From Polynucleobacter sp. MWH-S4W17 (GTDB lineage: Bacteria > Pseudomonadota > Gammaproteobacteria > Burkholderiales > Burkholderiaceae): a DNA stretch of 64,000 nucleotides. The stretch spans positions 1,240,001 to 1,304,000 of the forward strand of contig NZ_CP061295.1 in the NCBI RefSeq assembly GCF_018687535.1, in the 5' to 3' direction. Positions 1-8,739 of the stretch are shown one piece after another (the stretch's first letter is position 1; every line of letters begins with the position of its first letter). The position numbers were made by a program, and so were the translations under genes. The notes beneath the pieces were generated by a model. That model did not search any database. It saw nothing but the letters and a program-made list of their open reading frames with translations, and was not told the origin of the DNA.

Positions 1-2573
1 TCCAGAATGGGTGGTTCAATCTGGAATACAGAAACTCGGGACGAGCTTGTTACTGGCTTGAGTGTAGACAGACTGTGGTAACTAGAGAGTGGCACTGGAG
101 ATTGAACAAGGGCGCGTTGTTCAATATCGATCGCCTTATCCAAATACCCCTCTCTTCTTTGGATCTGACTATCCAAATACATCATCTTGTAGTTATTAGG
201 CGCCACAGAAATCAGCGGTTGTAGCTTTTGTTTGGCAACTTGAATATCACCGGAGCGAATGTATTGACCAATCGCCCTAAGCTCTGCCGCCTCTTGAAGA
301 TCGGCATAATCTTGTTTTTGCCCTGGGCTTAACTTTTGATTTGAGACCAGCGCCATCTCCTGTTGGAATGCTTCTAGCTGGTCGTTATTAAGGAGAAAGT
401 TGGCATAACGCAAATGCCATTCAACTGAAAGATTGGGGGTTCCCTGCTCTATCTTCTGAAAAAGAGCGTTGGCTTGCTCCACTTTTCCGATTTTGCCCCA
501 CATCAACGCAACCAAGGAAGAAAGATCGGGATCGTTGGATACTTCATCCTCAAGCACGCTTAGTTGGGCGATAGCCTTATCATGATTTTCCTGGGCATTG
601 AGTCTATTTATCTGAGTTAGCTGTAAATCAACCCAAACGCCTCTTTGGAAGCGTGTAATTTTAGGGGTACGTTCAGACGCTGGAATACTTTCCAAGACTT
701 TGAGGGCTGGTTGATTTTGATCTAGGCCAGATAAGTACAAAGCATAAGCATACAAACCTTCAATACTATTAGGATGCGTTTTTAGAAAGGCATCAAATAT
801 TGCAATACCTTCTTTAGGACGGTGCAGCTTTGCATATAAACGCGCTAAATCTAGGCGCAGCCAAATCTCATCCTTGTCAAGCGCTACTGCCTGCTTCAAA
901 AGCACAATGGCTTTTTGGATCTCGCCCGCCGCTAGCGCTTGGCGAATATCAAAATCGAGTCTTATCTGAGTCAATTTCAACTTATCGCTTGGTGATAGCT
1001 GGGCTTTGGCAAGCTGCTGTAATACTGGATCTAGCTCATCATCACGCTGTAAGCGATTAAGAACATTGGCATACGTTAAGCGAAGAGATATTGCATCAGA
1101 AGAGGGTTTAGCCAGTGCGCTGCGCATCAGGCTTAAAGCTTCCTCAGTTTTATCCGCACCTAATAAGAATAGGACATTCGCATTGGTCATCTCGGGATCA
1201 TTGGGAGCAAGTCGTAAGCCCTCTTTCATTACAGCCAAACCTTTGTCGACTGAGCCCAGGCCCTCATAAACTCCAGCCAGCTGAAATCGTAACCAAGGAT
1301 TGAGTGGATCAAGCTTTAGCGCGCTCTGGAGATAGGGAATAGCTGCCTCACTCTGCCCCTTATTTACTAAATCATCTGCCTGTGAACTCAAAATCTTGAC
1401 ACGCAAATAATCGTATCCCTTACCAGCAGAGGTGCTTGCAGGTGCCTGCGCATTAATTAATGCCAGCGCCTCATCGCGTCTGCCGTTATTAATTAATAGC
1501 TGAACCAATCCCCTTAAAGCAATGCCGTTATCGGATTCGATCGCCAAAGCCTCACGAAATTCCTTCTCTGCTTCTTTGTTATTTCCTCGTTCAGCTTCAA
1601 TAGTGCCAAATACAGCAAACCCCTCTGCACCCTGCGGCTCCAACTGAATGGCTGCACGGATTTTCTCCATCGCTAACGGGTAGTTCTTCTTATCCCGGGC
1701 ATCTTCAGCCTGATGAATTTGACCCCAGTACTGACTGGTGGATATCAGGCTCTTCCACTTGCCACTGTTTTCAGGATTGAGGGCTAAGGCTTTCTGATAG
1801 TAAGCAACAGCTTCTTGATAATTGCCTTGCCTCATCCGAATTAAGCCCATGCCACCTAATGCCAAATAATCTTTTGGCCTAGCCTTCAGGGTATCCATGA
1901 GTGGCGCTTCTGCACCTACAATATCTCCCTTATCCAGTAGGTCTAAACCAACCTGACGACGTCTAAGTAAAGGATCGCTTGCAATGCGTTTACGCTCTTC
2001 AAGCGCATCCCTCTCCATAATCCAACGACCGGTTATTTCTTGGTTATGGGGGTCTAACTTTAGATACTGCTCATAAAGTGGAATGAGTTCGGGGCCAATC
2101 TCTTGAGCATTGAGAACCTCTCGCCATACTTGAAGCACTCGCTGCTTATCTACTTTGCGGACTTTGTATGTTGCAGCTAAATTCTGAAACGCAAGATCAC
2201 GAGTCTCTCGCTTTGAACCTAATAAGACATCTAAAGCTAAGCTGTACTGCAAGTTTTTTGGGTCAGATTGAACCAAACCCTCTAACCCCGAACGTGCCTC
2301 ATTCCATCCACCTGGCAAGCTAGCGATAATTTTGTAATAGCCAACCGCTAGATCACCCGCAGGTGGCCCATTCGGGAACCTCTCTTTTAGAAGGGTATTG
2401 GCCTCGGCTGGCTTGCCACTTTTTTGAAGAATGGTGGCCTGAGTTAGCGCCCTTCTGGCCTCTGCAATCTCTTTTCTGCTGAGGGTTGCTTCTGAAGCGT
2501 AGACAAGCTCCACCATCCCAGCTGAAGCGAGCATTGCAATACTGAAGCAGAGATGAAGGGCTTTTATTTTCAA
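1..2573 (-). CDS. bcsC: Cellulose synthase outer-membrane subunit BcsC (partial, C-terminus beyond window)
   Basis: Periplasmic TPR scaffold and outer-membrane porin that exports cellulose. The reading frame stays open from position 2573 to the left edge, about 857 codons, so the C-terminal beta-barrel lies outside. I chose a TTG start at 2573, five bases after the bcsA stop, because it opens a signal peptide (MKIKALHLCFSIAMLASAG). The first ATG, at 2534, lies inside that hydrophobic stretch. The rest is a chain of TPR-like helices, for example GNYQEAVAYYQKALALNPEN, followed by the KW-SL...YW motif seen in BcsC. BcsC of enterobacteria is about 1150 residues. No bcsB or bcsZ lies between bcsA and this gene. 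Identification rests on motif and context, and I am confident of it. Confidence 0.85.
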   Translation of the reverse strand, partial: MKIKALHLCFSIAMLASAGMVELVYASEATLSRKEIAEARRALTQATILQKSGKPAEANTLLKERFPNGPPAGDLAVGYYKIIASLPGGWNEARSGLEGLVQSDPKNLQYSLALDVLLGSKRETRDLAFQNLAATYKVRKVDKQRVLQVWREVLNAQEIGPELIPLYEQYLKLDPHNQEITGRWIMERDALEERKRIASDPLLRRRQVGLDLLDKGDIVGAEAPLMDTLKARPKDYLALGGMGLIRMRQGNYQEAVAYYQKALALNPENSGKWKSLISTSQYWGQIHQAEDARDKKNYPLAMEKIRAAIQLEPQGAEGFAVFGTIEAERGNNKEAEKEFREALAIESDNGIALRGLVQLLINNGRRDEALALINAQAPASTSAGKGYDYLRVKILSSQADDLVNKGQSEAAIPYLQSALKLDPLNPWLRFQLAGVYEGLGSVDKGLAVMKEGLRLAPNDPEMTNANVLFLLGADKTEEALSLMRSALAKPSSDAISLRLTYANVLNRLQRDDELDPVLQQLAKAQLSPSDKLKLTQIRLDFDIRQALAAGEIQKAIVLLKQAVALDKDEIWLRLDLARLYAKLHRPKEGIAIFDAFLKTHPNSIEGLYAYALYLSGLDQNQPALKVLESIPASERTPKITRFQRGVWVDLQLTQINRLNAQENHDKAIAQLSVLEDEVSNDPDLSSLVALMWGKIGKVEQANALFQKIEQGTPNLSVEWHLRYANFLLNNDQLEAFQQEMALVSNQKLSPGQKQDYADLQEAAELRAIGQYIRSGDIQVAKQKLQPLISVAPNNYKMMYLDSQIQRREGYLDKAIDIEQRALVQSPVPLSSYHSLSTLKPVTSSSRVSVFQIEPPIL

Positions 2574-2577
2574 AGAG

Positions 2578-5310
2578 TCATTTACCCAAAGGCTTAAAGG
2601 AAGTGACACTCTTGCGTTCATCAGATAGCTCGCCGGTGAAAAAGAGATAAGACAAAATTCTTCTTAAATTCTGAATCGCCAAAGAAAATACCATTTTGGA
2701 TCCTTGGCCATAAACGAAGCTGACGATTTTGAAGAAATTGCTGTTATCGACAATAAATTCAGCGCCCAGGATAACTTCATCGCCTTGTTTAATCACTCGG
2801 CGAATCATGCAATCCATGCGTTGCTGGGCTTTTATTACGCCAGATACAGAAACCTCTATTAATTCGTTATCGTCAATTAAGAACGGTAGATTCACCTTGA
2901 TACCGATACCGGTAAGGGATATATCAAAGGCCCATCCCTCTAACGTGGCATCCAACTTAGGAAAATACACTGTCATCTTTTCCCCGGCCTGTAAACGAGG
3001 GAAGGCTCTTGCTTGCTCATGATCGATCAAGCCAATGGTGTAGACCACAAATAAATAGAATAGATAAATAATCCAATTGGTTAAGCCAGTGACCGCGTAA
3101 AACCAAACATAGGGATTAAATAGCATGACGATAAAAGTACCTAGACTTTTTGTGATGTATGCAAAATAGCCCGCAGAGTTTTCGCGTACGGCCTTAAGCC
3201 CCAACTTCGTTAACAAATACAGCTGAAGTTTTGCATGCTTGAGTTCCGCACTAGCATCCCATATATGCTGCCAACGACCACTATCACCATATACAAAAGC
3301 AATAGCGCCAGGACTTCCAATTTGCTCTTCTACAAACTGTGTGCCACAAAAATAATGGTCGGCCTCTTTTTGCATACGAACTACTTTTGCCCTAAATGTA
3401 TAGTGATTTCCATAACTATCATTCACGGCCAATTGAATAGATTCGCCAACTTTCAGGTCCGTATTGAATGGGAGAACGAACCCAATGCCGCTTACCGAAA
3501 CATCCTCCAAATTTGCCTCAATGCAAGGTAGGCCATTGCCACGAAGTACTGTGACCGTTCCACCACCGCCAATTCGGTAATAGGCTCTGACTTGACGCTT
3601 TTCCCAAAATGCGCCCAGAGACATTAAGCCCAGCCAAATATTGATACAACACCATATTGCAGTAATGACGATGTTGTCATGCCAAATCGGCTCGTAATGC
3701 CAGCGAAGGGCCGCAATAAAAATAGAAACAGCATTAATGGTAACTAGGATAAATAACGGGAAAGCGTCCCAGCTCAGCTGCTCTTTTTCTAAAGTAAGGC
3801 CTTTTGGCGTTACCAGAAACTTTTGCTTCCAGGGATTTAAGAGGACCGGCATGAGTTCTCGAATCATCCTGAAACCTTTTACAGTTTCATAAATTTCCGA
3901 GAAGAAGAGTTGACGTGAACCAGCAAAGAAGTATGAGATGACTACCAAAATACTCAACGCATAAGGAACCGTGAAATCTACCATCTCATGCCAATTGGCC
4001 GAATAAACATTAAGACCCAAAATCAAGAAGGCTGATGGCGCCAAGAAAAAGATGTAGCGTGCAAATCCAAAAAGCCAAGAGTATGACGAAGAAAAATAAG
4101 CCAAACGTTGCGGCAGACTAAGTCCGCGCATAAACAAGGGGTTGTAATGCATCAAGATCTGGAGCATCCCCTTAGCCCAGCGAGAATGCTGGGTGAGATA
4201 GTCAGATGGAGTCTCCGGAGAAAGGCCGCAGACCATAGGCTTATTGATATAGCTACTGTTATAGCCATGCGCATGGAGAATAAGTGAAGTCTCACAATCT
4301 TCCGTAATCGTCTTAATAGCAATACCACCCACTTCCATCAGGTACTGACGGCGCAGAACTGCTGCGGAGCCACAGAAAAAGGCCGAATTCCAAAAATTCA
4401 TCGCGGGTTGAATCTTGCGATAAAACATCTCACTCTCATCCGGGCGGTTAGAAATACCAGTAATCACGTTATTGACTGGAGTTTCATTAATGAAGAAATG
4501 CGGGGTTTGCACCAAGAACATTTTGGGATCACTTAAAAACTGCCCTACTGTATTGTGCAAAATATCTTTTGTCGGTATTTGATCGCAATCCAAAATTAAA
4601 ATCAGGTCGCCATTGCTATGCTGCAAAGCGTGATTGATATTTCCTGCTTTAGCCTTCTGATTAGTGTCCCGTGTGATGTAATGCACACCTAACTCTTTAG
4701 CAAGCCTTCTTAAGTTGTAATGGCGCCTCCATGCCTGATGACCCGCCTCCTTACTGCGACGCTTGGCATGAGTCCCTCCGTCATCAAGGATGTAAATATT
4801 GAGCTTTTCTTTAGGGTATTGAATCTGAGTTGCTGCCGTCACCGTCATACGAACGATAGTTTCAGACTCATCATAAGTAGGAATAAAGATGTCGACGGAG
4901 GGATAAGAGGACTCGTCTTGAGATAAGGGAATAATTTCACTAGACATTGGCGAGAAGTTCACAAACATGTCTAGCAGAAATAAGGTGAAGCCATACAGCT
5001 CTGCCAGGAATAACAGGGCGGTGCCGATAAAGTCAAAGAAACCGTTATAAATTAAGGTGTCAAAAATACGCCATGCCATATAACGGCAACTAACAAAGAG
5101 CGCTAGAACAATGAATACAGAACGCCAAGGTTGATTACGGAAATACCTCACCTTCGACATTAGGAAGATGATGAAAAAAGAGCCCCAACCTAAATAGAGC
5201 TGGCCGCCAAGATTGAGTAATTCCTCGGCGAAGTAAATCATGAGACCAACACCAAAGGCAAACATGCATAAGCTTGCAGTGATTCTAAAATGACGATCGC
5301 GCATAAACAT
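2578..5310 (-). CDS. bcsA: Cellulose synthase catalytic subunit BcsA with two PilZ domains
   Basis: Inner-membrane processive GT2 glycosyltransferase that polymerises UDP-glucose into beta-1,4-glucan under c-di-GMP control. I place the start at ATG 5310, where it overlaps the upstream stop as TAATG; an in-frame TTG at 5343 is less likely. Residue numbers here count from that TTG, so subtract 11. Visible motifs are DDGG (188-191), LDCDQ (251-255), FFCGS (322-326), TED (347-349) and QHSRW (385-389), with membrane helices before and after. A first PilZ domain has RAYYR (586-590) and DVSVSG (614-619). A second PilZ-like domain near the C-terminus has RAFPR (779-783) and DISLTG (807-812), separated from the first by hydrophobic helices around 735-772. 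Two complete PilZ signatures in one BcsA are unusual. Confidence 0.95.
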   Translation of the reverse strand: MFMRDRHFRITASLCMFAFGVGLMIYFAEELLNLGGQLYLGWGSFFIIFLMSKVRYFRNQPWRSVFIVLALFVSCRYMAWRIFDTLIYNGFFDFIGTALLFLAELYGFTLFLLDMFVNFSPMSSEIIPLSQDESSYPSVDIFIPTYDESETIVRMTVTAATQIQYPKEKLNIYILDDGGTHAKRRSKEAGHQAWRRHYNLRRLAKELGVHYITRDTNQKAKAGNINHALQHSNGDLILILDCDQIPTKDILHNTVGQFLSDPKMFLVQTPHFFINETPVNNVITGISNRPDESEMFYRKIQPAMNFWNSAFFCGSAAVLRRQYLMEVGGIAIKTITEDCETSLILHAHGYNSSYINKPMVCGLSPETPSDYLTQHSRWAKGMLQILMHYNPLFMRGLSLPQRLAYFSSSYSWLFGFARYIFFLAPSAFLILGLNVYSANWHEMVDFTVPYALSILVVISYFFAGSRQLFFSEIYETVKGFRMIRELMPVLLNPWKQKFLVTPKGLTLEKEQLSWDAFPLFILVTINAVSIFIAALRWHYEPIWHDNIVITAIWCCINIWLGLMSLGAFWEKRQVRAYYRIGGGGTVTVLRGNGLPCIEANLEDVSVSGIGFVLPFNTDLKVGESIQLAVNDSYGNHYTFRAKVVRMQKEADHYFCGTQFVEEQIGSPGAIAFVYGDSGRWQHIWDASAELKHAKLQLYLLTKLGLKAVRENSAGYFAYITKSLGTFIVMLFNPYVWFYAVTGLTNWIIYLFYLFVVYTIGLIDHEQARAFPRLQAGEKMTVYFPKLDATLEGWAFDISLTGIGIKVNLPFLIDDNELIEVSVSGVIKAQQRMDCMIRRVIKQGDEVILGAEFIVDNSNFFKIVSFVYGQGSKMVFSLAIQNLRRILSYLFFTGELSDERKSVTSFKPLGK

Positions 5311-6002
5311 TAGCGATTTACCACTGCAATAAACCAGACCCAAAGTGCTTCCCAGCCTACAGTAAGTAAAAGAACTCCAAAGAACATTAGCAAAACTCCG
5401 GCAGCCAATTTCAAACCAAAGGAGCGAATTGGCTGAAGCTCCAAATCAATGCCATTAGGATCCTTATGGAGCCTTCCTGGATCAACTTCTGTTGGATTCC
5501 AAAAGACTTCATAGGCATTAAGGGCTCTATCCTCACCCGTTCTCAGTAACTGCCTTGTAAAGCGACATAGAAGTAAGTCTGGGTTTTTCAATGAATCATG
5601 CGCACCCTCAGATAGGTAAAGCTCTCCAGGGCCAGCAGCCTCAGCCATGAACGAGGCTAGTTGGATCGAGCGCTCCTCTTCCCTGAGCCCAGTAAATGGA
5701 TTAATCAGAGTAACAACCCCAATCGAAGCTAAACATATAGGGTCTGAATGATTTTTTGCATTCAATGCATCCGCCTCTATTTGAATAGCCATAGCCGCTT
5801 GAGCTGCGAAACTGATTTGCTCAAATGAATAAATGATTTTTCCGCGAGACTCTTCAAATAGTGTGCCACGAAAATCTTTACAAATTCTTGAAATCAAAAG
5901 AAGTAGCTTCTCGCGAATGGCTTGAAGAGATGATTCATCCGTTGACTCAATATCACTCCTAGGAATGATTTGTATATGAAAGGCACTTAAAAAGTTACTC
6001 AT
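5310..6002 (-). CDS. Degenerate nucleotide-cyclase-like protein with C-terminal membrane anchor
   Basis: A 230-residue protein I cannot name. Residues about 1-168 resemble a class III adenylate/guanylate cyclase homology domain: an SRGKIIYSF strand where cyclases have a GDG-type metal-binding turn, an A-rich helix (AAQAAMAIQIEADAL), an ASIGVV strand, then AAGPGELYLSEGAHDSL like the cyclase AxPGEIlvSe segment. The metal-binding Asp of the GDG turn is absent, so catalysis is doubtful. Residues about 198-228 form one transmembrane helix. The gene sits between dgkA and bcsA, its start abutting the dgkA stop and its stop overlapping the bcsA start, so it is translated with the cellulose synthase. 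A regulatory or scaffolding role for BcsA is inference. Confidence 0.6.
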   Translation of the reverse strand: MSNFLSAFHIQIIPRSDIESTDESSLQAIREKLLLLISRICKDFRGTLFEESRGKIIYSFEQISFAAQAAMAIQIEADALNAKNHSDPICLASIGVVTLINPFTGLREEERSIQLASFMAEAAGPGELYLSEGAHDSLKNPDLLLCRFTRQLLRTGEDRALNAYEVFWNPTEVDPGRLHKDPNGIDLELQPIRSFGLKLAAGVLLMFFGVLLLTVGWEALWVWFIAVVNR

Positions 6003-6346
6003 CAGAAGAATGGAGATAAGTAGCGAATAAAGATGAGAACAATAGCCAGCACGATAATCATCACTGCTGCCGCTCCAAGATCTTTGATCTTTTTAATCTC
6101 AGGGTGCTCTTCCAAGGTAATGAGATCACAGATCTTTTCAATAGCTGTATTAAGAGCTTCAACCGCCAGCAAAACCAGGGATAGAACAGCTATTAATACG
6201 GTATATACATTTGGGCGATAACAAAAAAATCCGATAGCAATCACCGCAAGAATTAACTCTCTACGGGCCGCTTTTTGAAGGATGAGCTCTTTGGCACCAT
6301 CAATTGCATTAATAGTTGCATGAATAATATTTCGCTTTTTTTGCAT
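6002..6346 (-). CDS. dgkA: Diacylglycerol kinase DgkA
   Basis: Small trimeric inner-membrane kinase that phosphorylates diacylglycerol to phosphatidic acid, recycling lipid released by membrane-derived glucan synthesis. From ATG 6346 the product is 114 residues, the usual size. A longer in-frame start would run into the upstream GGDEF gene. The family signature is present in VEALNTAIEKICDLI, followed by IKKIKDLGAAAVM, and there are three hydrophobic helices. The stop overlaps the next start by one base. It lies between a diguanylate cyclase and a cellulose synthase regulator, an unusual setting for this housekeeping enzyme. No clear Shine-Dalgarno precedes the chosen start. Confidence 0.9.
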   Translation of the reverse strand: MQKKRNIIHATINAIDGAKELILQKAARRELILAVIAIGFFCYRPNVYTVLIAVLSLVLLAVEALNTAIEKICDLITLEEHPEIKKIKDLGAAAVMIIVLAIVLIFIRYLSPFF

Positions 6347-6386
6347 TACTATCAATTTTATTAGGAATATAAGCAATTCTATTAGC

Positions 6387-7220
6387 CTATTGAGTCCAAA
6401 TCTCCGTTCGGTTACGGCCTTTAGACTTAGCCGCATACATGGCTTGGTCAGCCTTGGCATAAAAAGCCCTTAAAACCAGACTGGACTTGGTCTCTCCATC
6501 CATTTTGGGGCTGAAACTAGCGGCGCCGATACTGATTGATATAAAGACCTCTTTACCACCCACAAGGGCTGAAGGGGTAGAGAACACCCTTTTACGCAAG
6601 CGCTCAGCGACCTCAAAAGCACTCCCAATATCATCCCCTGGCAAAACAACGAAGAATTCCTCGCCCCCTACACGCCCGAAGATATCAACAACACGAAGCT
6701 CTTTTTGGCAGTGCTTCACAAGATTTGTCAGAACGATGTCACCTAGCGGATGGCCAAACTCATCATTAATATTTTTAAAGTGATCAATATCGAGCATAAG
6801 GAAAGCTACGGGCTCCCCATTACGTAAAGATCTCTCAATCTCCAATTCTGCTTGATGGAAAGTTTCTAATCGACTTAACGCTTGAGTTAATGAATCTGTC
6901 TTTGATATGTGATCGAGCAGGAAGTTATTTTCCTCTAACTCTAAAATAATTTTTTTGATTTGCATCAGCCCCAGAAAAAGCAGTACTGAAATAGAAAAGG
7001 CCAAGCCTGCATCCAGGAGATTGTAGTAGCCATCTAAATAAAAATGCAGAAGAGGAGTAATTCGCCTTCCTACCATCAAACCAAAACCGAGGGCTAAGGA
7101 GCCGCTAGCAAGACGATACGCCTTTGATTTCAAAAATATCTTGAGCGCAAAAATCGTTGCAAAAACTTGCGCAAGTAATGCCAAATAATATGCGCCGAGT
7201 GCAATCACTTTAATCATCAT
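6387..7220 (-). CDS. Membrane diguanylate cyclase (GGDEF)
   Basis: Makes c-di-GMP from two GTP. Residues about 1-90 hold several hydrophobic helices and act as a membrane sensor or anchor of no recognised type. The GGDEF domain follows from about residue 105: LDIDHFKNINDEFGH near 143-157 carries the metal-binding Asp, and the active-site GGEEF is at 185-189. An RxxD product-inhibition site (RVVD, 176-179) lies just upstream, so the enzyme should be active and feedback-inhibited. It starts two bases after the phosphodiesterase stop and is followed by dgkA and the cellulose genes. It is the natural local source of c-di-GMP for BcsA. Confidence 0.93.
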   Translation of the reverse strand: MMIKVIALGAYYLALLAQVFATIFALKIFLKSKAYRLASGSLALGFGLMVGRRITPLLHFYLDGYYNLLDAGLAFSISVLLFLGLMQIKKIILELEENNFLLDHISKTDSLTQALSRLETFHQAELEIERSLRNGEPVAFLMLDIDHFKNINDEFGHPLGDIVLTNLVKHCQKELRVVDIFGRVGGEEFFVVLPGDDIGSAFEVAERLRKRVFSTPSALVGGKEVFISISIGAASFSPKMDGETKSSLVLRAFYAKADQAMYAAKSKGRNRTEIWTQ

Positions 7221-7222
7221 CG

Positions 7223-8452
7223 TTAATGCGTATCTAATATCTTTTGCAGTTCATTTCCGTTTTCAAGCAACTTGAATGCAGCCTCGACAACTTTCGTATC
7301 TAGCTTGATGCCTGCCTCAGCTTGAATTTCATCCATTGCCGAATTTAATCCCTTAGCAGGTCGATAGGGCCTATGGGTTGCCATTGCCTCGATCGTATCG
7401 GCTACGGCCAACACCCGTCCCTCCTGGCTGATCTGCTTGTCTTTCAAGCCCATTGGATAACCACTGCCATCTAAACGCTCATGATGTTGACGAACCATAT
7501 CTGCGATTGGCCAGGGAAATGGAATATCTTTCAGAATTTGATAGCCAGCCTCTACGTGCCCTTGCACCATTTGCATTTCCAGGTCAGTCAATCGTGAGGG
7601 CTTGGTCAAAATTTCTGATGGTACTGCCATCTTGCCAATGTCATGCACCATTGCTGCCATATAGATAGCCTGAATACGCTCATTGTCCCAACCTAATTGA
7701 CGGCCAATAGCCATCGCAATACTGGCTACCCTCTTTTGATGACCGGCAGTATAGGGATCGCGCCACTCCATGGTTTTGGACATAGCCTCAATAGTTGCGC
7801 GTAATGCAGTTGCCAGGCGTTCTTGCGTTAGTTCTTTTTCATGAATTTGGTCATCCAACTTATGTTGACGTTCAATGGAGCGCAGTCCAAATCCAATTTC
7901 TTTGGCAAGACTTTCAAATAACTGAACTTCAGAAGATCCAAATGTATTCGGAACTTTCGAATACACCATCAGAACACCAAAGGGCATCCCAGTAATACCA
8001 TCAGGAATTGGACAGCCGATTGCCGAACGAATGCCAAACTCTTTGGCACGCTCGCGCCAAGCAACAAATCCAGGATCGATTTCATCATCGATAACTACGC
8101 TCGTTTTATTACTCCGAATGCAACTACCTGCAGGTCCGCGTCCAGTTACTTCAGCATTGGACCAGCTCACCACAATATCTTTAATATAGCCAGAGGCAAC
8201 CCCAGCAACTCCAACTACTTTGACGGTCTTGAAGGCATCGCCCTGAGCTTGCCCTACCCAAGCCAGAATGTATGGACCTTGTGCAGCAATCGCCTGACAA
8301 ACTTCTTGAATCAATAACTCAGTTGAATTAGCACGTGCTAGCGCAGCAGCTGCTTCCGAAAGTGCAGACAAAGCCCAGCCTCGCTTTTCTAACTCGTCAC
8401 GAATGGCTAAATCAGAAGATAAGTTATGCTGATTTATAGGCTTTGTTTTCAT
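7223..8452 (-). CDS. GAF + HD-GYP cyclic-di-GMP phosphodiesterase
   Basis: Predicted c-di-GMP hydrolase. Residues about 30-195 form a GAF sensor domain, including the IRSAIGCPIPDG segment. A short linker helix leads to an HD-GYP domain, with catalytic HD at 270-271 (VHDIGKMAVP), HHERLDGSGYP at 323-333 and the downstream VADTIEAMATHRPYR typical of active members. There is no receiver domain or membrane helix, so the protein is probably cytosolic. It is the first gene of a closely spaced set that continues into the diguanylate cyclase, dgkA and bcsA, which places c-di-GMP breakdown and synthesis in one transcription unit. No obvious ribosome-binding site precedes the ATG. Confidence 0.92.
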   Translation of the reverse strand: MKTKPINQHNLSSDLAIRDELEKRGWALSALSEAAAALARANSTELLIQEVCQAIAAQGPYILAWVGQAQGDAFKTVKVVGVAGVASGYIKDIVVSWSNAEVTGRGPAGSCIRSNKTSVVIDDEIDPGFVAWRERAKEFGIRSAIGCPIPDGITGMPFGVLMVYSKVPNTFGSSEVQLFESLAKEIGFGLRSIERQHKLDDQIHEKELTQERLATALRATIEAMSKTMEWRDPYTAGHQKRVASIAMAIGRQLGWDNERIQAIYMAAMVHDIGKMAVPSEILTKPSRLTDLEMQMVQGHVEAGYQILKDIPFPWPIADMVRQHHERLDGSGYPMGLKDKQISQEGRVLAVADTIEAMATHRPYRPAKGLNSAMDEIQAEAGIKLDTKVVEAAFKLLENGNELQKILDTH

Positions 8453-8606
8453 GTTTTTATTATGGCTCTAAATCGCCCTAAAAATCTTTCAAATGCTAAT
8501 AAATAGGCAGGGGGTTGAAAAACCTAAAAAGATCTAACCTTGCCTCTGAACCGGCTAGATCGGCCAGAAGTAAGAGATAAGAGCAAAAGAGATATGGGTG
8601 GCGAAA

Positions 8607-8640
8607 AGTAAAAAAGCTCCCATTGAGGAGCTTTTTTACT
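8607..8640 (-). terminator. Rho-independent terminator of tRNA-His
   Basis: A perfect 14-bp inverted repeat (8607-8620 with 8627-8640) around a 6-base loop. The lower stem is an A/T run, so it can end transcripts on either strand. It lies ten bases beyond the 3' end of tRNA-His and therefore most likely terminates that gene. Confidence 0.88.
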
Positions 8641-8649
8641 TTAATACTG

Positions 8650-8726
8650 TGGGGCGAACGACGGGGCTCGAACCCGCGACAACCAGAATCACAATCTGGG
8701 ACTCTACCAACTGAGCTACGTCCGCC
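8650..8726 (-). tRNA. tRNA-His (GTG anticodon)
   Basis: Read on the minus strand, the sequence folds as a complete cloverleaf. The acceptor stem GCGGACG pairs with CGTTCGC. The D-arm TAGCTCAGTTGGTAGAG, anticodon arm CCAGATTGTGATTCTGG with anticodon GTG, and T-arm GCGGGTTCGAGCCCCGT are all intact. The extra 5' G (position -1) faces C73, as in histidine tRNAs, and CCA is encoded. Confidence 0.97.
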
Positions 8727-8739
8727 ACTGAAGACCTAG

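Noticed and set aside
830..1303. Overlapping plus-strand reading frames of 60-90 codons
   Set aside because: They lie antisense to the TPR region of bcsC, have no ribosome-binding site and no family resemblance; the minus-strand frame is clearly coding.
2534..2573. ATG 2534 as the bcsC start
   Set aside because: It would cut the signal peptide in half; the TTG at 2573 gives a complete charged N-terminus and hydrophobic core.
8453..8606. CATAAT just before the HD-GYP ATG as its promoter
   Set aside because: It would put transcription start almost on the start codon and lacks a -35 hexamer; I could not place a convincing promoter in this gap.
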